A stretch of 64,000 nt of DNA, from NCBI GenBank assembly GCA_020633195.1, contig JACKEC010000039.1, positions 1 to 64,000 on the forward strand, written 5' to 3'. Source of the DNA: Sandaracinaceae bacterium. Its GTDB lineage: Bacteria > Myxococcota_A > Polyangia > Polyangiales > Sandaracinaceae. The notes under the pieces were generated by a model that did no database searches, was not told the DNA's origin, and saw only the letters and a list, made by a program, of their open reading frames with translations. This document shows positions 36,476 through 45,928 of this stretch, piece by piece. The position numbers and the translations under genes were made by a program. Position 1 is the first letter of the stretch, and each line of letters starts with the position of its first letter.

Positions 36476-38839
36476 ATGACCCGTACCCATCACGTCTCGC
36501 TGCCGATCGCGCTCCTCTTCACCCTCGGGCTCGCGCCATCCGTCTCCGCTCAGGACGCCTGCTTCGCGTCCCCGGGCGCGGGCGCCACGGCGGCCCAGCG
36601 CCTCGTCTCGCTGCACGACACGGTGCGGCTCTCCGCCAACTGCGAGTACGCGCTCGCGGCCGGCGGGCCGTACGCCGCGCCGGGCGCGCTCGCGAGCCGC
36701 GACGCGGACTTCCTCGAGGTCTATCAGCACTTCGTGGGGGGAGGCGCTGCGCCGGCGGGCGACCCGCGGCTCGTCTACGGCCGGCGTCGCGGCGGCGCGG
36801 GGCCGCAACACACCTTGATGCTGCGCTACTGCGCGCACTACCTCGTCGAGGAGCAGCTCGGCTTCCGCGTCGTGCCCGAGGCGGGCAGCGGCGGGCTGCG
36901 GATCCAGCGCGAGACCCCGGCGCAGTGCGACGCGGAGCGACTCGAGCTGCGCGTGGTCACCGGCGTGCGGGACAACCTCCTCACCAACGTGGCGCCGGCC
37001 CACACGCTCGCGCCGGGCGCGACCGCGCTCGAGCTGCCGCAAGGCGACTGGAGCATCTACGCCGCCCGCCCCGGCAGCGAGGTCGGCCTGCGGGTGGGGG
37101 TGTTCCGGACGCAGCGCGTGGTGACGCCGCTGCAGAACCACCTGCGCCGCGTCGGCGCGGGCGGCGAGGACGCGCCGCCCCTGCTCACCCCGAGCTGGAC
37201 GCCGGGCGGTCCGGGGCTGCTCTTCACCCCGACCGACCACGTGCTGACGCAGGAGATGCTCTGGCCCGAGCTGCGGACGGCGGCCGAGGCGGGCGTCCTC
37301 TGGCTCGCGCGCCAGGGCGAGACCGAGCGGCCGGTGGTCCTCGGGACGATCGAGCTCGAGGCCGGCGAGCGGCCGAGCGTGCGGCTCCCGGACTCGGCGG
37401 TCCGCGACTCGATGCGCGCGATCTACGGTGAGGCCGGCGAGGCGCTGGTCCCCACCAACGAGGACTGGCGCGAGGTCTTCACGGGCCTCTCGATGTGCCT
37501 CACGCCGAGCTACCACGAGGCGCACGTCGCGAGCGTCGGGGCGATGGTCCCGGCGGGGAGCGCGTGCGCGTCCTTCGGAGGGCTCGCCCCGTTCGCGCAG
37601 ATCGCGGCGGGCGCGGCGGGCGACGTGCCGGCGCAGGTCTGCTTGCGTCACGCGCCGCAGCGGATGAGCTCCGAGGAGCCGCGCCAGGAGCTGCCGGAGG
37701 AGGGCGACTGCTTCCGGCTGCCCGCGCCGGGCGCCGAGGAGGCCGCGCCGACGCGCGTGGCGGTGGCGGGCGACCGCGTGACCCTCGAGGGCCACGGGCT
37801 CTGCGTGCTCGTCGACGGCGCGCCGCTCGAGCCGGCCGAGGGGACGGAGGCCGAGTACGTCCTCCACGCCGGGCTCCTCGAGGTGCGGCAGAGCGGCGGC
37901 GCGGGGTGCGGCTCGCCGCAGTCCATCGCGCGGCTGCGCCTCCCCGTGCTCGACCCCGCGCACGAGTGGCACCCCGTCGGGATGTACGCGGGCGCCGACG
38001 AGGACGCGATGGCGTGCTCGGCGTCCGAGGGGCTCGTCTGCCCGTGGCGCGCGATCCCGCGCGACGAGAGCGACGTGTTCGCCTACGTCGAGCCGCGCAA
38101 CGAGCTCGTGTTCCGGCTCTCCACGTCGACGCCGGTGCGCGCCGCGATGGAGCGGCGCTACGGCGGCCAGCAGCTCGGTCAGGAGGTCCCCGTCCTCTCC
38201 GGCGTCCAGGGCACGCTCGGCGGATCGCCGCCCCCCGCGGTGGTCGCCTACGTGACCCGCGACGACCAGTGCCCCGACGTCCCGATGACGGAGCTGCGGC
38301 AGCGCCCGCCCCTCGACCCGGATTCGCTCCTCGCGGACGCGACCTTCAACGTCTTCCTGCTCGCCGCGGGGCGCCCCGACGAGGCGCCGACGTGCCTGGC
38401 CCGCGCGCGCTTCCGGTCGCGGCCGAGCCGCGCGCTCTTCGCCGAGACCTTCGGCGACTTCCTCGGCCTCGAGCTCGGGCTGCTCGGGGACACGCAGCTC
38501 GTGTTCTTCGCGAACGACCCGATCGCGCTCGGCCTGATGTTGCCGCTCGCGTGGTTCCGGCTCACCCCGGGCATCCGCTTCATCAGCCTCGAGATCGGGC
38601 TCAACCTCGTCGGCGCGGTGGCGTTCCCGCAGCAGATGATCGACGCGCAGCCGTCGCGGATGGGCGCGTCGGTGTCGTGGGCGATCAGCTTCGGCGTGCC
38701 CGACTACCTCCCACGGATCCTCACGGTGGGCGGGATGCTCCACGGCGCCGCCGAGACGAGCGTGATCGACAACCCGATCGTGAGCTTCTTCGTCGGGCTG
38801 AACCTCGCGACGCTGATCGACCTCGCGGGGGGCCGCTGA
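36476..38839 (+). CDS. Large secreted protein of unknown function
   Basis: A 787-residue protein with a classic Sec signal peptide (LPIALLFTLGLAPSVSAQ, cleavage after ASVSA-like SVSAQ). The mature N-terminal region (CFASPGAGATAAQRLVS) and mid-region contain paired Cys (ACFASP; CASFGGLAP; CLRHAPQ; CFRLPAP; LCVLVDG; GCGSPQS), while the last ~170 residues show alternating hydrophobic patterns (FGDFLGLELGLLGDTQLVFF; GIRFISLEIGLNLVGAV; VSFFVGLNLATLIDLAG) that could be the strands of an outer-membrane or envelope domain. No known domain recognised. It overlaps the next gene (TGATG) and is thus translationally coupled to a lipoprotein, so the two probably act together at the envelope. Confidence 0.75.
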   Translation: MTRTHHVSLPIALLFTLGLAPSVSAQDACFASPGAGATAAQRLVSLHDTVRLSANCEYALAAGGPYAAPGALASRDADFLEVYQHFVGGGAAPAGDPRLVYGRRRGGAGPQHTLMLRYCAHYLVEEQLGFRVVPEAGSGGLRIQRETPAQCDAERLELRVVTGVRDNLLTNVAPAHTLAPGATALELPQGDWSIYAARPGSEVGLRVGVFRTQRVVTPLQNHLRRVGAGGEDAPPLLTPSWTPGGPGLLFTPTDHVLTQEMLWPELRTAAEAGVLWLARQGETERPVVLGTIELEAGERPSVRLPDSAVRDSMRAIYGEAGEALVPTNEDWREVFTGLSMCLTPSYHEAHVASVGAMVPAGSACASFGGLAPFAQIAAGAAGDVPAQVCLRHAPQRMSSEEPRQELPEEGDCFRLPAPGAEEAAPTRVAVAGDRVTLEGHGLCVLVDGAPLEPAEGTEAEYVLHAGLLEVRQSGGAGCGSPQSIARLRLPVLDPAHEWHPVGMYAGADEDAMACSASEGLVCPWRAIPRDESDVFAYVEPRNELVFRLSTSTPVRAAMERRYGGQQLGQEVPVLSGVQGTLGGSPPPAVVAYVTRDDQCPDVPMTELRQRPPLDPDSLLADATFNVFLLAAGRPDEAPTCLARARFRSRPSRALFAETFGDFLGLELGLLGDTQLVFFANDPIALGLMLPLAWFRLTPGIRFISLEIGLNLVGAVAFPQQMIDAQPSRMGASVSWAISFGVPDYLPRILTVGGMLHGAAETSVIDNPIVSFFVGLNLATLIDLAGGR

Positions 38840-39981
38840 TGCGACCGGCGCTGCTCGCCTCGCTGGTCCTCGCGGCGCTCGCGGTCGGGTGCCGCGCGCC
38901 GTACCCCGCGCCCGCGCCACGCACCGCCGCGCGGCTGAGCCCGACGCAGTGGGGGCGCACCGACGAGGGCGACATCCCGACGATCCGGCGCGCCGAGCAG
39001 CAGTGCCTCGAGCGCCTGAGCCCGAGCGCGGTGAGCGCCGCGTTCCGGGCCGTCGACGACGTCGCGGAGGCGCTCGTGGATCTCTGCTCCATCGAGATCG
39101 TCGACGACGACCCGCTCGTCTGGCACGTGTGGTGCGGCTCGGACGCGACGTTCCAGTCGGGGACCTACCTCGGCCCCGCCGGCCAGAGCGTGGCGTGCAT
39201 GGACGGCCGCGCCGCGACCGCGTTCGACTGCATCGGGCAGATCCTCGCCCGCCACCTCCTCGCGAGCTCGATGACCCGCCACGTCTCGGGCGTCGAGATC
39301 GTGAGCATCGGCTCCGTCGACGAGCAGCGCCTCGCGACGGAGAGCGCGTTCATCGCCGACCCGTGCCCCGAGCTGCAGCGCGAGCTGGTGCTCGGCGAGG
39401 GCCAGCGCTGGGAGGCGCCCTCGGGCGACGCGCCGGCGCCGACGGAGGCCGAGCGCTCGGGTCTCTGGAACCGCCGGCTCTCGTGGTGTCGCGCCGCCTT
39501 CGCCGGGCGCGAGCTCCGGCGCGGGATGTCGCGCTCGATCGGCGGCGCGTACGAGCTCGCCCCGATCGGCGCCGGGGCCGACTGGCTGGCGAGCTGGCAG
39601 CGCGCGCACCACGGCGCCGCGTGCCCGACGTCACCGGCGGTGAGCGGCGAGCGCGCGCGCGGGCAGTGCCGCGACGCGCGGCGCGTGGACCTCTACGTCC
39701 GCGTCCGTGCGCAGCAGGGCACGCAGGCCGCGGCCGCGTGTCAGCCGATGGAGGGGCTGCCCGGCGGCGAGGCGGGGCAGGCGCTCTACTGCTACTCCGA
39801 CTGCCAGGCCCGCGCGGCCACGGGCCGCAACCCCCAGGGCTTCAGCGCGCCCGCGGCGCCGGCGGACCTCCTGTTCGGGCGGGCCGGTGCGGCGGCCCCG
39901 GCCGACTGGATCGTCGACCGAGGCGTGAGCGGCGGGGCCGTGAACACGGCCAGCGTGCGTCAGCTCCTCTTGCGCAATTGA
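38839..39981 (+). CDS. Cys-containing lipoprotein coupled to the preceding gene
   Basis: A 380-residue lipoprotein (MRPALLASLVLAALAVGC). The mature protein begins in a Pro/Ala-rich linker, then a helix-rich domain with repeated Cys pairs (QQCLERLSP; DLCSIEIVDDD; WCGSDATF; ACMDGRAATAFDC; CPELQRELV; ACPTSPAV; YCYSDCQ). No catalytic motif or family is recognised. The start overlaps the stop of the upstream gene by one base (TGATG), which argues for a paired function at the envelope, perhaps with this lipoprotein as an accessory to the larger secreted partner. Ends 14 bp before the convergent, frame-broken regulator gene. Confidence 0.75.
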   Translation: MRPALLASLVLAALAVGCRAPYPAPAPRTAARLSPTQWGRTDEGDIPTIRRAEQQCLERLSPSAVSAAFRAVDDVAEALVDLCSIEIVDDDPLVWHVWCGSDATFQSGTYLGPAGQSVACMDGRAATAFDCIGQILARHLLASSMTRHVSGVEIVSIGSVDEQRLATESAFIADPCPELQRELVLGEGQRWEAPSGDAPAPTEAERSGLWNRRLSWCRAAFAGRELRRGMSRSIGGAYELAPIGAGADWLASWQRAHHGAACPTSPAVSGERARGQCRDARRVDLYVRVRAQQGTQAAAACQPMEGLPGGEAGQALYCYSDCQARAATGRNPQGFSAPAAPADLLFGRAGAAAPADWIVDRGVSGGAVNTASVRQLLLRN

Positions 39982-39994
39982 TCTTCGCGATCCC

Positions 39995-42451
39995 CTACGC
40001 GACAGCGATCGACGCGGTCGCGGAGAGGAGGTAGCCGCCGTGCGCGCTGATGAGCACGCCCTCGAGGCCCATGCGGCGCAGGGCGCGGACCGCGCTGTAC
40101 ACGCGCGCCGCCCCCGAGTCGGGCCGCATGCGCTCGCCCGGCCACCCCGCCGCGACGAGCCCGTCGGTGCTCATGGCGCTGCCGGGGGCGTTCCGGAGGT
40201 GGACGACGAGCGCGTGGAGGAGCCGCCGCATCGCGTGCCGCCGCGCGAGGCTCACCCGTCGTCCGTCGCGCTCGAACCACGCGCCGTCGGCCGCCAGGGC
40301 GACCGCCGCGCCGGCGCTCACCTCGCGAGGGGAGGCGGGGGCGCCCGCGAGGCGGCGCGCGATCCGTACGGCGCTGCCCGGCTCGTCCACTCGGACCGGG
40401 CGCCCCTCGAGCACGTCGACCGCGGGGAGCCACGCGCTCGCGGCGGCCGCGACGAGGAGGGCCCGCGCGGCCTCGAAGTCGGCGCGGGCGCCGTCGAGGT
40501 CGCCGAGGGCCCGCCGGACTCCGCCGCGTCGGGACCGAGCCCAGCCCTCCCAGCGGGTCGTCGCAGGGACGCGAAGAGCTCGCAGCTCCGCTCGACCAGG
40601 CCCTTCGCCTCGACGAGCTCACCGCGCTCTTGCAGCACCGCCGCGAGGCCGGCGAGCGCGAAGGCCTCGAACCGTGGGTTGCCCACGGCGCGGTTGAGGG
40701 CGAGCGCCTCGGACCAGCGCCGCTCCGCGGCGTCGAGGGCGCCGCTCTGATGCTCGAGGACGCCGAGGTTGCAGAGGACGGTGCCCTCGCGACGCCGATC
40801 CCCGGCGCCGCGGTGCTCCGCGAGCGCGAACTCGAGCCGCTCGCGCGCGCGAGCGCGTCGTCGTCGTCCTCGAGGGCGAGGACGCCGAGGTGCGCGCTGA
40901 CGTCCGCGGCCGCGCGGGTGTCGCCGCCCGCCAGGAACGTGCGCCTCGCCTCCTCGTAGTGAGCGCGCGCCTCCGCGCCGCGGCCGGCGAGCATGTGGAC
41001 CACCGCGAGGTCCCGCGCGACGCGCGCGGCGGCGAGCCCCCGAGCGGCGCGAGCCGCCTCGCGCAGCTCCGCCTCGGCGCCGTCGAGGTCCCCGCCCTGA
41101 CGCAGGACGAACGCGCGCGCGAGCCGCCGCTCGAAGGCGACGCCGGGGTCGTCGAGGCCTTCCGCCCGCTCGAGCGCCGCCCGCGCCCGGACCGGGTCGG
41201 CGACGGCGCACGCCCGCGCGAGGGCCACGTGCGCGCGGGCCTCGAGCGGCGGGGACGCCGCGGAGTCCACCACCCGCCCCTCGAGCAGGTCGAGGTGCTC
41301 CTCTCGGGTCGCCGAGGACTCGTAGAGCGGCGAGAGCGCGCGCGCCGCGCGCGCTTCGAGCGCGCGCGCGCCCTCGGCGAGGATCGCGCGGAGGTGCGCC
41401 GAGTCGGCCGAGACCTGATCGAGGGGCACCTCTCGGTCGGGCGCGTGGCGCTCGAGGTAGTGCGCTCTCGGAAGCGCGCCCGCGCGCGGGCGCGAGGTCG
41501 GCGCGGCCGCGGGCGAAGTCGCGCACGCTCTCGAGCAAGCGGAACCGGGCGCGAGGCGGCGGCGCGTCGCGGGCGATCAGCGAGCGATCGATCAGCGCCT
41601 CCACGCGATCGAGGGGCGGCGCGGTCGAGGGGCCGAGGACCGCCTCCGCCGACGCGAGGTCGAAGTCGCCGGCGAACACCGCGCAGGCCCCGAGCGCCTC
41701 GCGCTCGTCCTCGCTCAACAGCTCGTAGGCCCACTCGAGCGTCGCCTCGAGGTCGCGTGGCGCGCGCCTCGATCGCGCTGCCGGGAGCGGAGGAGGGCGA
41801 AGCGGTCGTCGAGCCGGGCGAGCAGCTCGGCCGGGGCGAGGAGCCGCGCGCGCGACGCCGCGAGCTCGATCGCGAGCGGGAGCCGATCGAGGCGCTCGGC
41901 GAGCTCGCGCACGGCTGGCTCGTCGAGCGGGACCTCGGGCGCCGCCTCTCGCACGCGGACCCGGAGGAGGCGCTGCGCGTCCTCCAGGCCGAGCGGCTCG
42001 ACCGCGTGGACGTGCTCGCCCTCGATGCGCGCGGCGACCTGAGAGGTGACGAGGAAGCAGTGGTCCCCCGCGTCGAGCCAGCCCATCAGCGCGCGCGCTC
42101 CGGCGTCGACGACGTGCTCGAGGTTGTCGAGCCAGAGCAGGGTGGGCGCTCGCCGCGTCAACGCCGCAGCGACCGGGTGCTCGCCCACCCGCGGCTCCCC
42201 ATCGCCTCGAGCACGAGCCGTGGCAGCTCCGCGCCGTCGCGGATCCGCGTGAGGTCGACGAGCACCACGCCGCCCTCGAAGCGCGCGCCGAAGCGATCCG
42301 CGACCTCCGCCGCGAGCCGGCTCTTGCCGACGCCGCCCGGCCCGACGAGGGTGATCAGCCGCGCGCCTCCGTCGATGCGGAGCGAGAGAGCCTCGATGTC
42401 GCGGTCACGCCCGATGAGGGCGCTCCGCCTCGCGCTCGGGAGCACGCTCAC
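39995..42451 (-). pseudogene. Frame-broken ATPase/TPR/winged-helix transcriptional regulator
   Basis: Pieces of one regulator read across frames. N-terminal part, from GTG 42451: IGRDRDIEALS, a Walker A VGPGGVGKSRLAAEV and VVLVDLTRIRD. A shifted piece supplies TLLWLDNLEHV (Walker B), LVTSQ sensor-like and LPLAIELAASRARLL, the STAND/NB-ARC-like features of LuxR/SARP-associated ATPases. TPR-like helices follow in two further frames (AHVALARACAVADPVRARAALE; TVLCNLGVLEHQSGALDAAERR). The end (39995-40414) is SLARRHAMRRLLHALV... with VYSAVRALRRMGLEGVLISAHGGYLL, a winged-helix (OmpR/BTAD-like) DNA-binding end. At least four indels. One occurs at GGGG (42197-42200, on the coding strand), where one extra G restores the frame. 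Intact, it would be a signal-responsive transcription factor. Confidence 0.7.
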
Positions 42452-42545
42452 GAGGCGGCAATCTACCACTTTCAGATCCTGAAAGTTCCGCTCGCACGGG
42501 GTCTTTTCGTTGATGGGGCACCCTCGGCCCGCACCGTTCGTTGCC

Positions 42546-43518
42546 ATGTACAGGTCGATTCGCACGGTCCCGATGGTCCTCTCCTTGGCGCTCGCGCTCG
42601 GCTGCGACCCTGGCGGCGGCGACGACGCGGGCGTCGCGCCCGGTACCGACGCGGGGCCGGGCGGCGCCGACGCGGGGCCCGGGATGGACGGGGGGGGGGG
42701 GCGACGCCGGGCCGGGGATGGACGCTGGCGACCTGGACGCGGGCGACCTGGACGCAGGCGCGATCGACGCTGGCGACGCGGGCTGCACCGCGGACGCCGG
42801 CGAGGCGGGCTTCGAGGACGGAGGCACGCCGCCTTGCGTGGGCCCCGCGCCCGCGCTGCCGGCCTGCCCCGACGTGACCCCGGCGCTCGACTTCACGCTG
42901 ACGATGACCTCCACCACTCCGTCGGGCGGCGTCACGGCGTCGGTCCGCGGTCGGCACTACCTCGACGCGACGGGCGGCCTCACCGAGCAGCGCACGCGAG
43001 AGGCGATGAGCGCCCCCGCGGCGACCGACCTCCTGCGCATCTGGCGCGCGGCGAGCCCCGGCAGCCAGCTGATCTACACGATCGCTCCCGCCACCCCGCA
43101 CCCGATGACGCTCGCGCCGAAGGCCCGCAAGGACACGGTGGCGATCGCGGGGGCGCTGAACTCGCTGGCGACGTTCCCGTCCTACGCGATGGAGATGCTG
43201 CCTTGCCTCGACGCCGACGACACCGTGGCGTGCCTCCACGCGCGCGGGCGGTTCACCGACACCGGCGTGACGGAGATGGTGGGGACCGAGGCGTGCCGCG
43301 TGATGATGTGGGGCGACGAGTCGCTCACGCTGTGCGTCCCCGCGGACTGCGACGCCCGACGGACCCTCTACCCCTACTGGATCCACGGGCCCTCGGGGAT
43401 CTCGGTCGACTTCGCCGATCCGGCCCCGGCGACGCACGCCGACGTGGTGGTCGTCGAGCCGTCGGCGTGCACGATGCCCGTCATGATGCTCGAGCTCTGC
43501 GACCACCCCGATCTGTGA
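42546..43518 (+). CDS. Asp-Ala-Gly-linker lipoprotein interrupted by a G12 tract
   Basis: The start MYRSIRTVPMVLSLALALGCDP (ATG 42546) is a good lipoprotein signal. It reads to about 42690, then a run of 12 G shifts into the frame carrying GDAGPGMDAGDLDAG and the folded domain. Eleven (or 14) G would give one product of about 323 residues. The folded domain (ACPDVTPALDFTLTMTSTTP... WIHGPSGISVDFADP... PVMMLELCDHPDL) has several Cys pairs and no recognised family. The G tract lies between the signal peptide and the linker, so length change would switch production of the exported domain, as in phase-variable genes. Sequencing error is the plain alternative. Confidence 0.7.
42690..42701 (+). repeat. 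Poly-G12 tract in coding sequence
   Basis: Twelve consecutive G at 42690-42701, the longest homopolymer I noted in the window, sits exactly at the junction where the reading frame breaks. Such tracts are the typical slipped-strand contingency sites of surface protein genes. Confidence 0.9.
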
Positions 43519-43575
43519 TCGTGAGCGCCTGACGATTTCACCCAAGGGTCGAGGGGGCGGGCCCTCCAAGCGCTC

Positions 43576-44844
43576 ATGCGGAACGCGAGCGGAGGGCTCG
43601 CGCGCGCGGTGATCGCGTGCGCGTTGGTGTCGGGGTGCGCGCACGGGGGGACGGTGCTGCCACCGCCGCTGCCGCCGCCGGGGGATCCGCCGGACCAGGC
43701 GGAGGTCGAGCGCTGGGAGGAGGCGACCGCCGTGTTCGCGCGGCACGAGGCCGCCGGCGCGTGGGACGGCGAGGCGTGCCGCGAGGCGCTCGAGGCCTTC
43801 GAGCGGGTGAGCGCGCGCGGTCAGCGCGCCCGCGCGGTGTACATGAACGGGCTCGTGGCGCAGCGCTGCGGGAACGACGAGGGCGCGCGGCAGCTCTTCA
43901 CGCGGGCGCTCGAGCTCGAGAGCGGCCTGTGCGAGGCGAGGGTCGCGATCGGGCTCCTCGAGCTCGACGCGGGTCGGACCGCCCCGGCGCGGGAGGCGTT
44001 CGAGCAGGCGGTGCGCGACGACAACCGCTGCGCGACAGGGTACGTGAACCTCGCGGTGATCCAGTCCCGGACGCCGGCCGAGCGCGGCGAGGCGATCGCC
44101 AACCTGCGGCGCGCGCTCGCGGTGCAAGCCGACTTCCTCCCCGCGCTCAACCAGATGGCGCGCATCTACCTCGAGCAGAGCGAGGAGCGCCCCGAGCTGC
44201 TCTCGCTCGCCGCGGTGGTGTGCCGTCAGGCGCAGCTCATCGACGCGTCCTACGCGCCCATCTACAACACGTGGGCGCTCATCGACCTCGCGCAGGGGGA
44301 CCTCACGCGGGCGGTGGCGAAGCTCGACCGCGCCGTCACCCTCGACCCGACCTTCTACGAGGCGTGGATGAACTTCGGGCAGATCACGCTCTCGCAGCGG
44401 GCCTACGACGACGCGGCGCGCGCGTTCGGGCAGGCGCGGGCGCTGCGCCCCGAGAGCTACGACGCGGCGGTCGGGCTCGGGGTGGCGCTGCGGGGCCTCT
44501 CCCGGCCGGACGACGCCGAGCAGTCGTACCGGGCCGCGCTCGACCTCGACGGGGATCGGGCCGAGGCGTGGTTCGATCTGGCGGTCCTCTACCACGAGCA
44601 CCGGGACGGGACGGCCGAGCAGCTGCGGCAGGCGCTCGAGCTGCTCGGGGAGTTCGTCCAGCGCGCGCGCGGCGAGCCGACGATGGCCGCCGATCTGCAA
44701 GACACGTTGCGGTGGTGCGGCGAGCCGCAGCAGGGGCGCCGCGCCCGGAGCGCGTGCCGGCCCGGGCGTGCGGAGGTCATCGTGCGATCGCTCGACCTGC
44801 TCGGGAGCGCCGTCCCGCGCCCCGCGTGGACCGTCAGCCCCTGA
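43576..44844 (+). CDS. TPR-repeat lipoprotein
   Basis: A 422-residue lipoprotein (VIACALVSGCAHGG). After a Pro-rich linker come roughly eight tetratricopeptide-like helices pairs (GNDEGARQLFTRALELESG; GRTAPAREAFEQAV; GEAIANLRRALAVQAD; GDLTRAVAKLDRAVTLDP; RAYDDAARAFGQARALRP; SRPDDAEQSYRAALDLDGD). TPRs form a protein-binding superhelix. Adventurous gliding motility of myxobacteria uses similar TPR lipoproteins, so a motility or envelope-assembly role is possible, but the sequence does not prove it. The 3' end overlaps the convergent lipid-kinase gene by 11 bp. ATG 43576 directly precedes the signal peptide. Confidence 0.8.
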   Translation: MRNASGGLARAVIACALVSGCAHGGTVLPPPLPPPGDPPDQAEVERWEEATAVFARHEAAGAWDGEACREALEAFERVSARGQRARAVYMNGLVAQRCGNDEGARQLFTRALELESGLCEARVAIGLLELDAGRTAPAREAFEQAVRDDNRCATGYVNLAVIQSRTPAERGEAIANLRRALAVQADFLPALNQMARIYLEQSEERPELLSLAAVVCRQAQLIDASYAPIYNTWALIDLAQGDLTRAVAKLDRAVTLDPTFYEAWMNFGQITLSQRAYDDAARAFGQARALRPESYDAAVGLGVALRGLSRPDDAEQSYRAALDLDGDRAEAWFDLAVLYHEHRDGTAEQLRQALELLGEFVQRARGEPTMAADLQDTLRWCGEPQQGRRARSACRPGRAEVIVRSLDLLGSAVPRPAWTVSP

Positions 44845-45829
44845 CCTGACCGACGCGGATCTTCGGGCCCGCGCGGACGGTGAGCGCCCGGATGTCCGTG
44901 TAGCGCTCGCCGTCGAGGATGGGGCGGAGGATCTCGTCGCCGGCCTCGATCCGCATCTCGTGGCCGGGCTCGTCGATGAGGTTGTCGCCCTGGAGCGCGC
45001 TGCCCGCGATCAGCCGCGGCAGGTTCGCGATGATCACCATCGGGCGCATGTCGCCCGCGTGGAAGTGGATGACCCCCGGGTCGCGCGCGAAGGGGAAGAC
45101 CCGGAGCACGCCGGCGAAGTTCACGTCGACGGAGCCCGCGTGGAGGCCGCTGTGCACGTCGGTGGTCACGACCTCGCCGTCGATCGTGACGCGCGCCGGG
45201 GTCGGCCGGAACAGGTGGTCGGAGTACGACGAGTCGCGGACGAGCCCCGCGCGCGACAGCGCGAAGTCGCCGATGGTCTTGGCGACGATGCGGACGATCG
45301 TCGCGGCGCCCGGGTCGGGATCCTCGTAGTACTTGTCGAAGAAGCGGTTCCCGATCCCGCCCGCGGCGAGCGCGAAGCCCACGCGCGACAGCTCGGTTCC
45401 GTCGGCGCGCACCGCCTCCACCTCGAGCGTGTCGAGGGAGACCTCGCGCGGGGGGCGGCGCGCGCTCGCGGCCTCGGCGAGCCGGTTGACGATCTCGACC
45501 GAGTGCCCGCGCACGCCGGCCTTGCGCGCGACGAAGTCGATGGTGCCGCCGTTGGTCGGCACGAACGTGGGCCACGCGTCGGCCTCGGCGTCGCCGAGGC
45601 GGTCCCGCACCTCGTTGATGAGCCAGTGGAGCGCCCCATCGCCGCCGTCGCTCACGATGTGCGTCGCCCGCGGGAGCAGCCGCTCCACCGCGTCGGGGAG
45701 GTCGTCGAGCGAGCGCGTCTCCACCACCTCGCCGTGCGGGCCGAGCACGCGCGAGAGCCGCGCCGCGCGATCCGGCTCGGCGCGGCGGTTCTTGCGCGCC
45801 TGGGGGTTCAGGACGACACCGACGAACAT
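44834..45829 (-). CDS. Diacylglycerol/sphingosine-kinase family protein
   Basis: A 331-residue cytosolic protein of the DAGK catalytic fold. Landmarks are GVVLNPQARKNRRA (lipid-kinase N-terminal motif, normally NPxAG), the nucleotide-binding SDGGDGALH (GGDG signature) and the VPTNGGTIDFVARK element in place of the usual P(L/A)GTxNDFA. The GTIDF variant retains the Gly-Thr and Asp-Phe but changes the Asn, so it may use a different lipid or nucleotide. Family members phosphorylate membrane diacylglycerol or related lipids with ATP. The C-terminal half (VDVNFAGVLRVFPFARDP; IIANLPRLIAGSALQGDN) is the usual beta-sandwich. Convergent with the TPR lipoprotein; start ATG at 45829. Confidence 0.85.
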   Translation of the reverse strand: MFVGVVLNPQARKNRRAEPDRAARLSRVLGPHGEVVETRSLDDLPDAVERLLPRATHIVSDGGDGALHWLINEVRDRLGDAEADAWPTFVPTNGGTIDFVARKAGVRGHSVEIVNRLAEAASARRPPREVSLDTLEVEAVRADGTELSRVGFALAAGGIGNRFFDKYYEDPDPGAATIVRIVAKTIGDFALSRAGLVRDSSYSDHLFRPTPARVTIDGEVVTTDVHSGLHAGSVDVNFAGVLRVFPFARDPGVIHFHAGDMRPMVIIANLPRLIAGSALQGDNLIDEPGHEMRIEAGDEILRPILDGERYTDIRALTVRAGPKIRVGQVRG

Positions 45830-45928
45830 GTGCCCGGAACCTACGGCGGCGCCCGCGGGGAGACCACTTCAATTCGGTGACGAGCGGACGGACCTGCGCC
45901 ATCCCGAAAAGGTGGCATCCTGCCGCCG

